From assembly GCA_903772945.1 (NCBI GenBank), contig CAICTM010001233.1, positions 1 to 33,446 on the forward strand: a stretch of 33,446 nucleotides of DNA. Reading direction: 5' to 3'. Below, one piece after another: positions 11,501 to 21,546 of this stretch (positions are counted from its first letter, which is position 1; each line of letters starts with the position of its first letter). A program made the position numbers and the translations under genes. This DNA comes from Seminavis robusta. Taxonomy: Eukaryota > Bacillariophyta > Bacillariophyceae > Naviculales > Naviculaceae. The notes under the pieces are model-generated. The model saw only the letters and a list, made by a program, of their open reading frames with translations, did not search any database and was not told where the DNA came from.

Positions 11501-12614
11501 CACGGTTGTCATCAAGGTCTCTAATATCAAGCCAGGATCCCCCAAAAAGCATTTGCATATCGAAAATATGGTCCAATCTTGCGACCAGGCCTTCACAACG
11601 GTGTTTGCAACCGCTGAGTGCGACTCTGGCTTGAGTCTTGATGTCGTTGTCGACATCCCAGAGCTAGTGGTCGAAACAGACCCCCTTACGCCTCTTTCTT
11701 ACTCGGCGATTGTCCTGGGGGGGTTGGCTGTCTCTGTGGTATTGGTGACTTCAGTTCTAGTCCAGAAGAACAAGGCAAAGAAAGCGATCTCTTTTGCTCA
11801 GATTGAGTTCTTGAGACTTCTGCTTGCGGGGTCACTGTTGACTTCATCTGGCGCGATCCTCTTGGCAGTTCCTCCTTCCGACGTAACATGCATTGCTACG
11901 ATTTGGTTTGTCGAGGTGGGCTATACACTTGAGCTTGTGCCCTTGATTGTTAAGATTGCGGCCTTAAACAGATTGATGGCCGCGGCAGCAAAGATGAGAC
12001 GAATCACGCTCAAGAGGGAGTATCTGTTTGGATCTGTGGCAATGATCATGGGATTCGTTGTGATATTTTTGATAGTCTGGAGCGCTGTCGAACCTCCGCA
12101 CGAGGCTGTTCAAGAGGACACCAGCACTGACGACGACGGCTTCACCACGGTGACCAAGACTTATTATTGCTCTGGCTACACATCGGTCTGGTCCGTTGTC
12201 GTACAGGTTTGGAATATTATCCTCCTACTATCCGCCTCGGTCCTGGCCTTTCAAACGAGAAAGATCAAACGAAAGGACTTCAATGAGAGCCAAACGCTGG
12301 CTTTTCTGATTTACTCGCACTTTGTGTTCATCTGCTTTCAGAGTGGACTTAAGTTTCTCGAAAACTATGCGTCGGCCGCAACTCTGAATCAAGTTCGAAG
12401 CATCTTGAACAGTTGTGATACAATTGTTGCAGTAGGAGTGTACTTTGTACCGAAGCTGTTGGCAAAGGAAGAATTGCCGAGAGACGCCCGAGAACAACCA
12501 GGGACTTTCACCGATACCAATACAGTGATCGAGAGAGACCGCCACCGGGTCTCTATTATCGACTACCGCCCGCGCCCATCATCTGTCCCTCAAAGCCAAC
12601 AAGAGGCCCACTAG
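8515..12614 (+). CDS. 7TM (class C GPCR-like) receptor with large Cys-rich ectodomain, no enzymatic tail
   Basis: Four exons join in frame: 8515-9822, 9928-10361, 10463-11075, 11163-12614 (1268 codons plus TAG; introns 87-105 nt, GT-AG). ATG 8515 is the first in-frame ATG; another at 8551 would put the hydrophobic signal segment (WLTASLLLLLILI) nearer the N-terminus. The ectodomain (about 960 aa) has two beta-rich, N-glycosylation-rich stretches, a Cys cluster (CCEVCELDETC, near residue 500), an LRRNT-like motif (CDKCDCHESNRTIDCRGK, about 565-585) with leucine-rich-like sequence, and a PAN/WSC-like Cys-rich stretch near 735-790. Seven hydrophobic segments follow (about 961-1215), clearly similar in spacing and motif to those of the receptor at the left edge. 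The tail is only about 50 residues. Probably a surface receptor; ligand unknown. It differs from its neighbour in lacking cyclase and PDE domains. Confidence 0.88.
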
Positions 12615-12621
12615 ATATCAC

Positions 12622-13128
12622 AATAATCCCTTCTTCTTGCCATGGCATAGGCAAACAAAACTGTTGCACTAAAGTACCAGAATCGGTCTGTGGCAGAGCA
12701 GAAGTCCTTTGACATTGGTATGGTCTTGCTCAATAAGGATTGCTTTGCGTCTTTGAGAGCCACTATCTGCGAGGGCCCTGAGGAAGTCCATGGGTTCCGA
12801 GCACTAGTAGTGAACAGTGTCATGGCTACAGATCTTGGCGACAAAGAGCTCAGGGCCCTCAGGAATGGTCGATGGGAGAAGGCCTCACCCAAACATGGCT
12901 TCATGGATCATTGTCTCTTCTGCAGATTGAGCATTTGATCCAGGCAGCAGAGGTTGCACACATGTCGCATCATTGGATGATTTACAGAAAGTGGAATGAA
13001 CGTCTCTTCCGAGAGTCGTACAAGGCTTGCAGTGAAAGCCGTACAGCAACAAATCCAGCAGATGGTTGGTAGTCTACAAGGGGAAATTGGAGTCTTTGAC
13101 TTCTAAAGTAAGCTCTATCCTTGTTGTT
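12622..13128 (+). pseudogene. Decayed copy of the last PDE exons of the receptor-cyclase-PDE gene
   Basis: This block matches 2698-3375 at the DNA level, including intron edges: the acceptor region before the first piece (CATGGCATAGG) and a donor region after the last (AGTAAGCTCTATCC). Coding similarity covers two pieces, the SVAEQKSFDIGM... stretch and the IEHLIQAAEVAH... stretch. Defects: the 3' part of the first exon is lost, and an in-frame TAG arises in place of Tyr after GDGW/ADGW near 13070. It lacks the metal-binding HNxxH and HD motifs, which lie in exons not duplicated here. It begins right after the stop codon of the preceding receptor gene, so it is probably the relic of that gene's former 3' end, or the product of a segmental duplication. 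Retained intron sequence argues against a retrocopy. Confidence 0.8.
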
Positions 13129-13165
13129 GATGTCAGAACGTTATTCGCTCTCGCTGCTATGAATC

Positions 13166-13377
13166 GAATCTCCAAGGCTGGTGGGGCAACGACTCGATTC
13201 TCAGCTCCACAGATTCAAAGGCGACAGCCGTGCAAAGCTCCCGCCAGTTGCTCTCATCGTACGAGACTTGGTACCTGGTACGACTGTACCTGGTATCGAT
13301 CGTGCGGCGACAGCGCACACCAGTAGCATATCTCTTTTGCGCCGCGAACGGTATTCAAAGGCTACGTAACAAAGCCA
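13166..13377. repeat. Duplicated non-coding block, copy 1
   Basis: Shares with 13566-13702 the strings CTCCAAGGCTG, GTGCAAAGCTCCCGCC, GCGAACGGTATTCAAAGG and GGCTACGTA...ACAAAGC in the same order, with indels. No coding potential seen. Confidence 0.65.
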
Positions 13378-13565
13378 ACACGCAAGTTCCAGTCACAGAT
13401 CGGAGGAACGGTCGTGCCAGCTATTTCCTAGCTACATGTAGACGCAAGCAATATGGAGCGAAACCCCTGATCCCACGTAACCTCTAGTAGTCCTGAATTT
13501 CGCCTCTTCTTTGCTTTTAAAAGCCTGCCGTAGATAATCCACCCTCTAAACCGCCCTTTGCTTTG

Positions 13566-13702
13566 ATCTCCAAGGCTGTGGGGCAACCACTGTCACTCGA
13601 TCTCTATGGCGCAGTCGTGCAAAGCTCCCGCCAGTTGCTCTTCCAGGCAATACGATAGTGCGGCCGCGAACGGTATTCAAAGGCTACGTACGTAACAAAG
13701 CA
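13566..13702. repeat. Duplicated non-coding block, copy 2 (shortened)
   Basis: Second copy of the block at 13166-13377, with internal deletions. Its right edge abuts the foldback hairpin that starts at 13702. Confidence 0.65.
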
Positions 13703-13859
13703 ATGACGATGACGATTCGATTCGAGTCATGGATAAATCAGAATCCTAATTAATTTTTGGAGCCACCCTAATCAATTTTTGGAGCCGCTCCAAAAATTGA
13801 TTAGGGTGGCTCCAAAAATTGATTAGGATTCTGATTTAGCCACGACTCGAATCGTCATT
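13702..13859. repeat. Foldback (MITE-like) inverted repeat
   Basis: Arms of about 75-80 nt pair nearly perfectly around a centre at 13786 (TTTTTGGAGCcGCTCCAAAAA). Within each arm a direct repeat of AATTTTTGGAGCC-type sequence recurs (about 20 nt apart). Outer ends AATGACG/CGTCATT match. The left arm carries an extra GACGAT/CGATT slip. It could be a miniature inverted-repeat element or a hairpin RNA source; no target-site duplication is obvious. Confidence 0.75.
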
Positions 13860-14083
13860 CGTCCTGCAATATTTAAGTCTTCTCAACTACTGGTACCGGT
13901 ACTTATTACCAATATGGAACCCCAGTGCCTGCCTGCCAGCTACTAGACTAGTATTTTTGGGCCCTTTGTCCAGGCTCCCAGATTTATCTGCTCTTGCAAT
14001 GGCTTTGCGGTTGCCCAGCAGCATTCCGCTTTCAAGGAAAGGGCGAAGACTGAGCTCATAATTTTAGAATCGCCTAACGAAAC

Positions 14084-15875
14084 ATGATGCATCTGTTGAC
14101 CTCCATCCTTCTTTCCGGTCTCTTGGCCACGGCTGTGGCCATTGACCATCCAGCAGTTCTTCGTGGAGGCAGAAATCTTCAAATTGATGGCGAATCTGAC
14201 ATTTGTGCTTGCAGTCCTTCTGCCTACACTTTCTTGCTAGATTTCCAAAACCAATGTGACGACAACACTGTAAGCAATGGGGGAGGTGTGACGGATACTG
14301 CTTGCATTGTTAGCAAGGCAACAGATGAGGATGTTACAGACTTCGCACCTAACCTGATCACAAGTATTCAAATCTTTGAACTGGATGGCAGCTTCGGTGT
14401 GATACAGCAGGTTCCCCTCTCCGGGGCCTTTCGGGATGGTGACTCCTTCATCTACACATCCATTTCAGCATACCGAACAGATGTAGCTCCCAGGGCTCTG
14501 CAAGCAATTCTGAATGGCGTCAATGCCATGGACCAACCAATTCAGCTGACATGGATAGTCACATTCTCAAGAGATTGCAGCAACTTTCCTGTATTGAACG
14601 AGGGCAACATATTGGGTTGGACGACACTTGTAGGTTGAGATTCGTTTTGCAAATGGTGAAGAAGGAGGTTGCGAACTGTTTCGTTGCTGACTTGCCCCTT
14701 GCTCTTGTCATTCCAACGTTAAGTCAACATTGGTGGAGCCAAACGCTGCAATCTGCCCAGCTGTGCCTACGGCGCCTCCCACAGGACAGCCCACTAGTAC
14801 ACCAACAAGCTCCCCTACTGCCAGACCCACTAGTACACCAACCAGTTCCCCCTCTGCCAGACCCACTAGTGCACCAACCAGTTCCCCTAGTGTCATATCG
14901 ACAACCAGTGCCCCTAGTGTCATATCGACAACCAGTGCCCCTACGGACGGATCGACAACCGGCTCCCCTACGGACGGATCGACAGATTCCGGGCCAACGT
15001 TCCCCACTGCAACTCCGACACCAAGCGGCTCGGGGGGTGCCGGTGGTAGCGGCGGTCTCCTTGACGAATGCTTTTCTGCTGAATCACTTGTGGAGACTCT
15101 CGACAAGGGCCTCATTCCAATGAAAGACCTTGAAATAGGCGACATGGTCAAGACGGAAGAGCACCAAAGTGGCGCGTCGTGCCGCTATGACCCCGTCTAT
15201 GCGTTTGCTCACTATGAACGCAAATCCAAGGCTGATTTCTTGCAATTTTCCTTGGAGCATAAGCAAATGCTGGAGGTCACCTCCGAGCATCTTGTTTATC
15301 TATACGGTTTATCACAGCCCGTCCGAGCTGGATCCGTTCGAGTTGGAGATGTCCTGCAGGCAAACAACGATGGTGCCGTAAGAGTCCGAAGGATTCGCAC
15401 CGTTTCTCGGGAGGGTCTTTATGCTCCTCTAACTCAGAATGGGAAGATTTTCGTGAATGGAGTTCAGGCGTCGAACTATGTTGCACTTCAGTCACAGTCC
15501 AACCGAGATCTGCAGCTTGCGGGTGACATCATGGCAATTTCCCACCACGATGTAGCCCACTTGGTCTTGTCTCCGTTTCGGCTGCATTGTCGTTTTCAAG
15601 TTTGTCATCCTCAAGAGGGGATGCCCGTGTACATTGTCTTTGTCACAAAACTTGCCCATTACTTGGATTCATTGAAACTACCCTTCTTGGTCCAGGCACC
15701 CCTCCTCGGTCTTGTCCTGTTATTGGGTGCTTGTTTCCTGTCGTTGGAATACTTTTTGACCCTCAAGTTCTCCATGATTGTGCTTTGTTGCGGTTGCCTG
15801 TGTGTTGCATTCACTTTTGGGCCTACAATCTCATCATTGCTATTGAATGCGAAGAAAACTGTAAAAACGAACTGA
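14084..15875 (+). CDS. Secreted Hedgehog-type Hint-domain protein with C-terminal membrane segments
   Basis: Exons 14084-14629 and 14724-15875 join in frame (565 codons). Residues 1-20 form a signal peptide (MMHLLTSILLSGLLATAVA). About 30-182 is an unrecognised extracellular domain; 195-280 is a Pro-Thr-Ser linker built from tandem repeats; a Gly/Ser spacer leads to a Hint domain starting at Cys298 (CFSAESLVETLDKG) with the self-splicing signature T368-S-E-H371. Downstream, HHDVAHLVLSPFRL (from about 456) resembles the C-terminal part of animal Hedgehog Hint domains. Two hydrophobic segments (about 500-555) end the protein. Known: Hint domains cleave themselves at the N-side of the Cys. Inference: the N-terminal part would be released from the membrane-held C-part. 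Uncertain: bases 14634-14690 also look coding in another frame, so the exon junction could be wrong or contain a one-base slip. Confidence 0.8.
14763..14992. repeat. Tandem repeats encoding the Pro-Thr-Ser linker
   Basis: Degenerate tandem units of about 12-36 bp (ACCAACCAGTTCCCC..., AGTGCCCCTAGTGTCATATC, CCCCTACGGACGGATCGACA) within the Hint-protein gene. They are in-frame and probably variable in length between alleles. Confidence 0.7.
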
Positions 15876-16733
15876 ACATTACCCATAACTAGAGAGCACA
15901 ATTGAGAAGGAATCCCAAGAATCTGATGACGAGGAATCCGGGATGAAGGAACTGGGGTGCAAACCAACCCTGCGAGCAGTCGTGAGTATACAGACCTTGG
16001 AATTTCTTTTACATCATGTTTACTCTTTCAAGTTGTGAGGCCTCAGAAATAGCAGCAATATAGTGTTAATAACAAATGTATATATCCTCGAGCTTTAGCT
16101 GGGAGCCAGGCAGTGGCAGAAAGTACCTCTACACAAAGTCTTTATAGCCCCGAGCCAAACTGCAATGCCCGAGTCAAACGACACCAAGGCCGCCTTCTAA
16201 AGGCGGATGTGTCCTGCTTTTGGGCCCGGAGTATGCATTCCTGCAGACACCCAAACCAGCAGCTCTTGATCGATGCATAGTTTCTCTGATCTACCGGTAT
16301 GGGTGTGACTAGCTAGCACAACTACCGTACGGTAGCTAGCTAGCGGTAGCCGTAATGTCAACGGAAGGTTACATTGCAAGGTCCTCCATACACAGACCGG
16401 CTCTATAGAAAAAGTAATGCATTGTCTATGTACGTTAGTAAGTACCGTGTATTGCGTATGTACGTCTTTTCCAAGCTCTGGCATGGATGTGTCCACCACT
16501 CTCTGACGACCCGGAAGTGATATGTTGCCTACGAGTCCGTACCGTACAGGTAGAGATGACGTTGGTGATTGATTGATCGATTATTGCTTGACTGGCAACC
16601 GAAACCCCTCCTCGCGCAGGTTTATAGCTGTGCAGTATCGTTTGTTCTCGGTTTCTCTCCAGTCATGATGATGTAGCCACCATCTTTTTTCCGCGGTGCT
16701 TTTATTTATAAGTGTGTATTTGTATTTTAGTAT
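15876..16733. other. Convergent intergenic stretch
   Basis: No gene seen. It holds a TACCGGTA palindrome at 16292-16299, a perfect 14-base palindrome CTACCGTACGGTAG at 16322-16335, and GCTAGC-rich sequence next to it. The 3' untranslated regions of the flanking convergent genes presumably lie here. Confidence 0.5.
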
Positions 16734-18053
16734 TTATACAAACCTCAATGACTTGTGTTGCCATCCGTAGGCTGTCTTGTGCGTTTCAAACAACACCCGG
16801 TACTTGTCTAGCAGTTCCGCATGATACGTATCAATATCCTCCTGTGTCGGATCCGCAATTTGCGGACAGAACACTGGATCACCGAGCGCGACCGTGACGG
16901 GCACTCGACGAGGAGGTCCTAGAATCCATCCCCATCGTCCGGTAAAGGGCGTCAGCGAAACTTGCAGTTTTTGTGACACGCGTTCCAAGACACCGAGTGG
17001 ATCGACACAGACAGTGTACAATGATGTGTGTCCGAATCCATAAACAGGAACAATGGGAACCCCCGCTCGGAGGGCAATCTTGACAATGCCCTTGCGTTGT
17101 TGTATAAATGCCGTTTCTTGTTGGGTATGAAACTGAAACATTCCGGCAATGCCATCCAATACCACTCCCACATTTTCCTGTCGTTTGGTCAGCGTTTCCA
17201 AAATGGGTTGTGCCTTGGCGGGAATGTATCCCACCTTGCGCGCCAGATAGCGGACAATGGGTATCTTTAGGACGACGGGAGCCATGGCCCACCGACAGAT
17301 CCGGTCATTCCAGAGTTTGCTCCAGAGGGGATAGGCGGCAATGCCCCAACTGACAACGCCATGGGGGACAATGCAAAAGAGTACGGGTGTATCTTCCAAC
17401 TGTGGTCGATGAACCGATTGGGGCCACACGAATTTGACCGATAGATATTTGGTAGTGTTGCGTTCGGTATAAACATACTGATTGCGATGAACGTCCTTCA
17501 TGCCCGCCAAGAGGAATCTGGATTGTTGGTACTTGTGGAGAAAGACGGGCTCTAGTATGGCCGTAAAGAAACTCAGAACAGCCACGTATGCCAGTACGAG
17601 TAGTACGGCGCATCGAGCGAGGGGAGTGGCTACGCCAAAGTAGAGAATAAGGAGTGGCAGGATCATAAAGGGAAAGACATTCAAGAATTGGTAGAGTGTA
17701 AATCCCACGATGCGTTCCAATTCGACGGCCCATTCGATAGGGTGAATCTGATTCAAGGAATTGGGAGGAAAGCCACTCGTATTGTTGGTAGTGGTGCAGG
17801 TAGCCAGCCACTTTTCCACGGGAACATGAGAATGAAACAGCGTATCTGGTAGATTGGCAACGTCAAATTGATAAAAGGCAGCTGTAGAATCGTCTTGTGG
17901 TGGTGGTGGTGGATCCAGGGAATCCAAGGTCGCCGTGGAAGCTGAAGTGGCGAGGGTCGAGTTGGATGACGTAGAACTACTGTACTGCTGCTGCTGCTGC
18001 TTCTTCTTGGGGGACCGGTTGGTCATTCCACTGCTGCACGTATCTCGACACAT
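16734..18053 (-). CDS. DGAT2: Type 2 diacylglycerol acyltransferase (DGAT2) family protein
   Basis: A single 439-codon frame. Residues 1-60 are Gln/Ser/Pro-rich and not conserved in the family; 117-170 give two closely spaced membrane segments as in DGAT2. The acyltransferase part follows: FCIVPHGVVSWG (PHG at 230-232), VLDGIAGMF (about 298-306), QQRKGIVKIALRAGVPIVPVYGFG (about 318-341), and the C-terminal DPTQEDIDTYHAELLDKYRVLF pattern typical of the family. Known role: acyl-CoA-dependent final step of triacylglycerol synthesis at the endoplasmic reticulum. Odd: the usual HPHG is VPHG here, so the first His of the motif is missing; the catalytic His of PHG is present. It could act on another alcohol acceptor (wax or monoacylglycerol). 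Diatoms carry several DGAT2 paralogues. Confidence 0.88.
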   Translation of the reverse strand: MCRDTCSSGMTNRSPKKKQQQQQYSSSTSSNSTLATSASTATLDSLDPPPPPQDDSTAAFYQFDVANLPDTLFHSHVPVEKWLATCTTTNNTSGFPPNSLNQIHPIEWAVELERIVGFTLYQFLNVFPFMILPLLILYFGVATPLARCAVLLVLAYVAVLSFFTAILEPVFLHKYQQSRFLLAGMKDVHRNQYVYTERNTTKYLSVKFVWPQSVHRPQLEDTPVLFCIVPHGVVSWGIAAYPLWSKLWNDRICRWAMAPVVLKIPIVRYLARKVGYIPAKAQPILETLTKRQENVGVVLDGIAGMFQFHTQQETAFIQQRKGIVKIALRAGVPIVPVYGFGHTSLYTVCVDPLGVLERVSQKLQVSLTPFTGRWGWILGPPRRVPVTVALGDPVFCPQIADPTQEDIDTYHAELLDKYRVLFETHKTAYGWQHKSLRFV

Positions 18054-19304
18054 CTTATACTTATATTGATGACTGACTGACTGACTGAAGATGAACTGAC
18101 TTGAGTTGACTTGAGATGACTTGCGTCTTACTGAAGGGACAGAAGATAGAAGATACCCTGAGCAATCGGATACCCCTTTTCAAGAGCTTGTCTGTCAGTC
18201 TCCAGATAGATAGACAACCACTTCACCAGATCTCTCGCTCTTTACCGATTACTTGATCTTTTAATTTTAAAACTGATGGTTTCTTTCGCTTGCAGGAGAA
18301 GACTTGGCGTCAAGGAGAAAGGAAGGAAGAAAACAAAGTAAGTATGTGGCAAACCAGTTGTGTGGCGGAATTTTCTCGCCAAACAAAAACAACGGCCAAA
18401 AAGATTGGGATGATGTCGCCCATCGGAAGTCGGAGGGGGGTACCACCGATTGTCTATCCTGTGACGTCACCATAGCAAAGAAACGTCCGTGAGTGAAGAA
18501 GAACGTCAGTCACGGATCAAAAAAGACTTAGAAGCTGTCACGCAATCTCACCTTTTTCAAAAAAGCTGGCCCTCCTTGCAGAATGTGGACCCTCCCGCTC
18601 AGGATTGATCATCGTCCCCTCCTTTTTTGGTCATCTTGGTTCCGTGGTGGGACTGGAAGCTGCTCTTCTGGATTTGTAGGACTTAAGTGTCGGAGATAAC
18701 ACGACCCCCAGTTGGTCTCTTTCCATAGTGCCCCCGTACAGTGAGTGCCTCGCACCCCTGTACAAAAAAGCCCACACAGCGTAAAAAAACAAGAATAAAA
18801 AAAGAACCGCACACAGTTCCCCATCATCATTCTTTGTTGTTGTTGGGTATAATTGCCAGATTTCTTGCCTGCTCAGTAGTCGAGGTGGGCTATTCGACAC
18901 CATCACAAATTTGCGAAAAAAGTGATGATTGTAGGCGATGTTTTGTCGATTTTCTTGGCGATGTTTCTTGGTTGGCGATGTCGCCAGTTCGCAAAAAGAA
19001 TCGCTGGTTAGTCCCACTCTCGTCGCTAAGTGAAGTGTCCCCCAAAGTGACACAGTCGGTACTTAGGGTTCTGCCACTGGCATTTGGTTGCCGTTCTCGC
19101 AAACATCGCTTTTCGGGATCGCGTAGGATCCCTTACTAGCCCTACAGGTGATATCGCCCCTTCTTTTGCCATTTGCTGACACAACTGGCTAACTACCGAA
19201 AGCGTCCCTAAGTAAATGCAAATCGTGCATAAACCGACATTTTTCTTTTACTGTATTTAAGGGCTACTGTCTACGTACCAAAAGTGTTGTCCTCTCACAT
19301 TTTC
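18054..19304. other. Intergenic stretch between the DGAT2-like gene and the transposase
   Basis: A short (ACTG)n run lies at 18069-18088, just upstream of the DGAT2-like start. The strings GGCGATGTT/GGCGATGTC recur at 18930-18985. If the transposase lies in a mobile element, its left end should be here, but no inverted repeat matching the right side was found by eye. Confidence 0.45.
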
Positions 19305-20972
19305 CTAAATAATCGCTCTCGCTCCTGTGTCATGGTAGAAGATGGACCGATCCACTACTCCTCCCTCCAACATTTCTGCTATCACCTCGTATGCGATGTC
19401 CTCCCGTAGTCGTTCTTCCTCCGTCTCTGCTGAATCGTTCACTGCCTCGTTCTCCATGGTGCCACCGTCTTCAACTGGTGTCAAGTCCAGATCCCCGAAG
19501 GAAGCAACAAAGTCGTCGTAGTCGTTGGTCTCCACAGCTTCTTCTTCGGCCTTTTCGGCCTCTTCGGCATCGTCAATTGGCACGTAGTCCTCGTCGTCAT
19601 CCTCGCAAACTCTCTCTCTCTCTTGGTCCATCCGCTCCAATTCCTGGACAGTCAAGCGCACACGAGCTAGGCCTTCCCACAGAGCCTCCCATTCACGCCC
19701 CTCGTTCTTTCTTCTCCACATGAATTGAAATAGGTATTCCTGCAGATCCACACCACTCCTGCACTGGACCGGAATAGCTCGTTTAAGAGGTGTCCAGTTC
19801 CCTTCTATCGTTTGGGTGTGCGTTCCCTCTGCTGAGACAAACTCATACTTATGGCAGAGAGTTTTGTGGTCGTATCCTAATCGATCCAGACTGATGTACC
19901 CTTTCCACATGTCGGTGTGAATTGTCGATCCTGGATGGACAAAGGTCATAATGGCATGCTCTAGCGTCTTCTTCGTTCGATCTGGGACCACAAGGAGCAC
20001 CATACGACGTTGTTGTGTTCTTTCCACCATTCCGAGTACCCAGCTACCTTTCACACGTCTTCCTTTGTGGTACTTCCTCTTGGCAAACTTGGACTCGTCG
20101 ATTTCCACGATGATGTCATTGCCACCGATCATGTTGTTGTCGTGTGGTTGGCTCACCACTATCTCCTGTGCCATTTTCCGGCACCACTTAAGCCACCGTG
20201 TTGCTGTTTCGTTGTTCCATCCCAGAAGGGTGCACACCATCGTATGCGTCGCGTTGGTAAGCCACAAGTACAGGAGAAGGAGCACTTCATTTTTTGGTAG
20301 TCTGCAGTCGCTCAGAAAGCTCTTCCGGAAGAAGGAACAGGTCCACGGCTTGCCAGGAGACCATGTCCAACCACATTCTGCGTTCTGACACTGTTTTCCC
20401 TCGTCGACCGTGCTCACAGGCACTGTCTGCATGTCCTTGCAGGGGCAGATCTCACATTCCGTTGGTGGCTTCCATACGCAATTCGCCTTCTGACATCTTG
20501 ACTGGTGTCTTTTCCAGTCAGGCGTCACCCCACTGTTGCATCGCCCACATATAGTTGGGATCGTTATCGCCCCTTTCGATGCCAGGAACTGAATGGCCTT
20601 GTTCTCGTCGCTGACTACTTCGTTCAACTCCGCCAGAGTAGGCTTTCCTTCGAATACATCTGTCCAGATGTCCCGTACCTTCTTTTTTCGTGCACTGAAC
20701 CTGTCGCATTTCGCGTATTTTTTCCTGGCTCGTTTAGGTTTGGGGCACAGCTCATCTTTTCCGTCACTGTCACTTTCGGGCTCATTACGACCCTGGCTTG
20801 CAGTTGGTACCGGTGGCCCAAGATGTACTTGTACGTTGCCATCTCCAGTCTCACTCCCTCGTTCACTTTCCACTTGCGCAGGTGATGGTAGGGCGTCTCC
20901 TTTGAGCTCTCTCAGTAGCTTCTTGGCGAAGGCCTTTGCCTTCCTCAGCCGACCCTGGTGTCCGCGAGGCAT
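19305..20972 (-). CDS. ISXO2/IS1595-type (Merlin-like) DDE transposase
   Basis: An intact 555-codon frame. A basic N-terminus is followed by Cys-rich zinc-binding sequence (CGRC at about 142-145, CEICPC about 173-178, CQNAEC about 195-200). The DDE transposase domain then shows VEIDESKF (Asp292), IHTDMWKGY (Asp354) and THTQTIEGNW (Glu390), matching the catalytic triad arrangement of the ISXO2-like family, which in eukaryotes includes Merlin DNA transposons. The last 120 residues are Asp/Glu-rich, an extension not usual in bacterial relatives. Cut-and-paste transposition is the family activity. Terminal inverted repeats were not recognised, so whether this is an active element or a domesticated gene is open. 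Confidence 0.85.
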   Translation of the reverse strand: MPRGHQGRLRKAKAFAKKLLRELKGDALPSPAQVESERGSETGDGNVQVHLGPPVPTASQGRNEPESDSDGKDELCPKPKRARKKYAKCDRFSARKKKVRDIWTDVFEGKPTLAELNEVVSDENKAIQFLASKGAITIPTICGRCNSGVTPDWKRHQSRCQKANCVWKPPTECEICPCKDMQTVPVSTVDEGKQCQNAECGWTWSPGKPWTCSFFRKSFLSDCRLPKNEVLLLLYLWLTNATHTMVCTLLGWNNETATRWLKWCRKMAQEIVVSQPHDNNMIGGNDIIVEIDESKFAKRKYHKGRRVKGSWVLGMVERTQQRRMVLLVVPDRTKKTLEHAIMTFVHPGSTIHTDMWKGYISLDRLGYDHKTLCHKYEFVSAEGTHTQTIEGNWTPLKRAIPVQCRSGVDLQEYLFQFMWRRKNEGREWEALWEGLARVRLTVQELERMDQERERVCEDDDEDYVPIDDAEEAEKAEEEAVETNDYDDFVASFGDLDLTPVEDGGTMENEAVNDSAETEEERLREDIAYEVIAEMLEGGVVDRSIFYHDTGARAII

Positions 20973-21546
20973 AGTTTTGATTGTGCCCCTGCCCTTGGGT
21001 ATCCTCGCTGGTTTTCTCCCACGAATGTCACAGCCATATCTTCAAGGAAAAAAGAAGACGCCGTCACTCGTCCCAGCAAAATGACACCGCTCGCAATGGG
21101 AGCCAGGCAAAGTACCTCCCCGCGCTGCGTCCCTCTATTCGGAGCATTCCTATGCTCTATCTATCTGTCACAGAGGTCGCACTGGCTCTGCAGTGTATGG
21201 AAAATCCAGCCAGCACGAAGGATGCCAGCCCCTAAGAATGGAAATTTACAAATTCATTCATTAAGATTAGTTAGCAATCCTGACATGCCAATCTCTCTAT
21301 GTATCATACCAGTCTGCCTCCAGGCCATCCCCAATGACTGCCCCCACCTGTCGGTTGATAGGCATCTGGCCAATTTCGCCTCATTTTTGTCTCTCCAATG
21401 ACGGCATTTTCTTGTTTCCCTGTTGTCTGTTGTGGTCCTGTCATTTGAACTAGATGGCGAACAGGATGGAGGCATAAAATAGGTAGCTCTGAAAATAAAA
21501 CGTTCTTTTTCGATCAGTCTGCCACTGCCGTGGCTCGTCCTCGACA
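20973..21546. other. Divergent spacer between transposase and 601-codon gene
   Basis: Likely contains both promoters. No gene or clear repeat seen; plus-strand frames here are short and unconvincing. Confidence 0.45.

Noticed and set aside
16322-16345. Palindrome-rich stretch as a CRISPR or origin
   Set aside because: Eukaryotic context, no regularly spaced repeats and no supporting features; kept only as a note in the intergenic entry.
19391-21084. Several plus-strand frames of 80-163 codons
   Set aside because: All lie opposite the transposase and lack protein-like composition or motifs.
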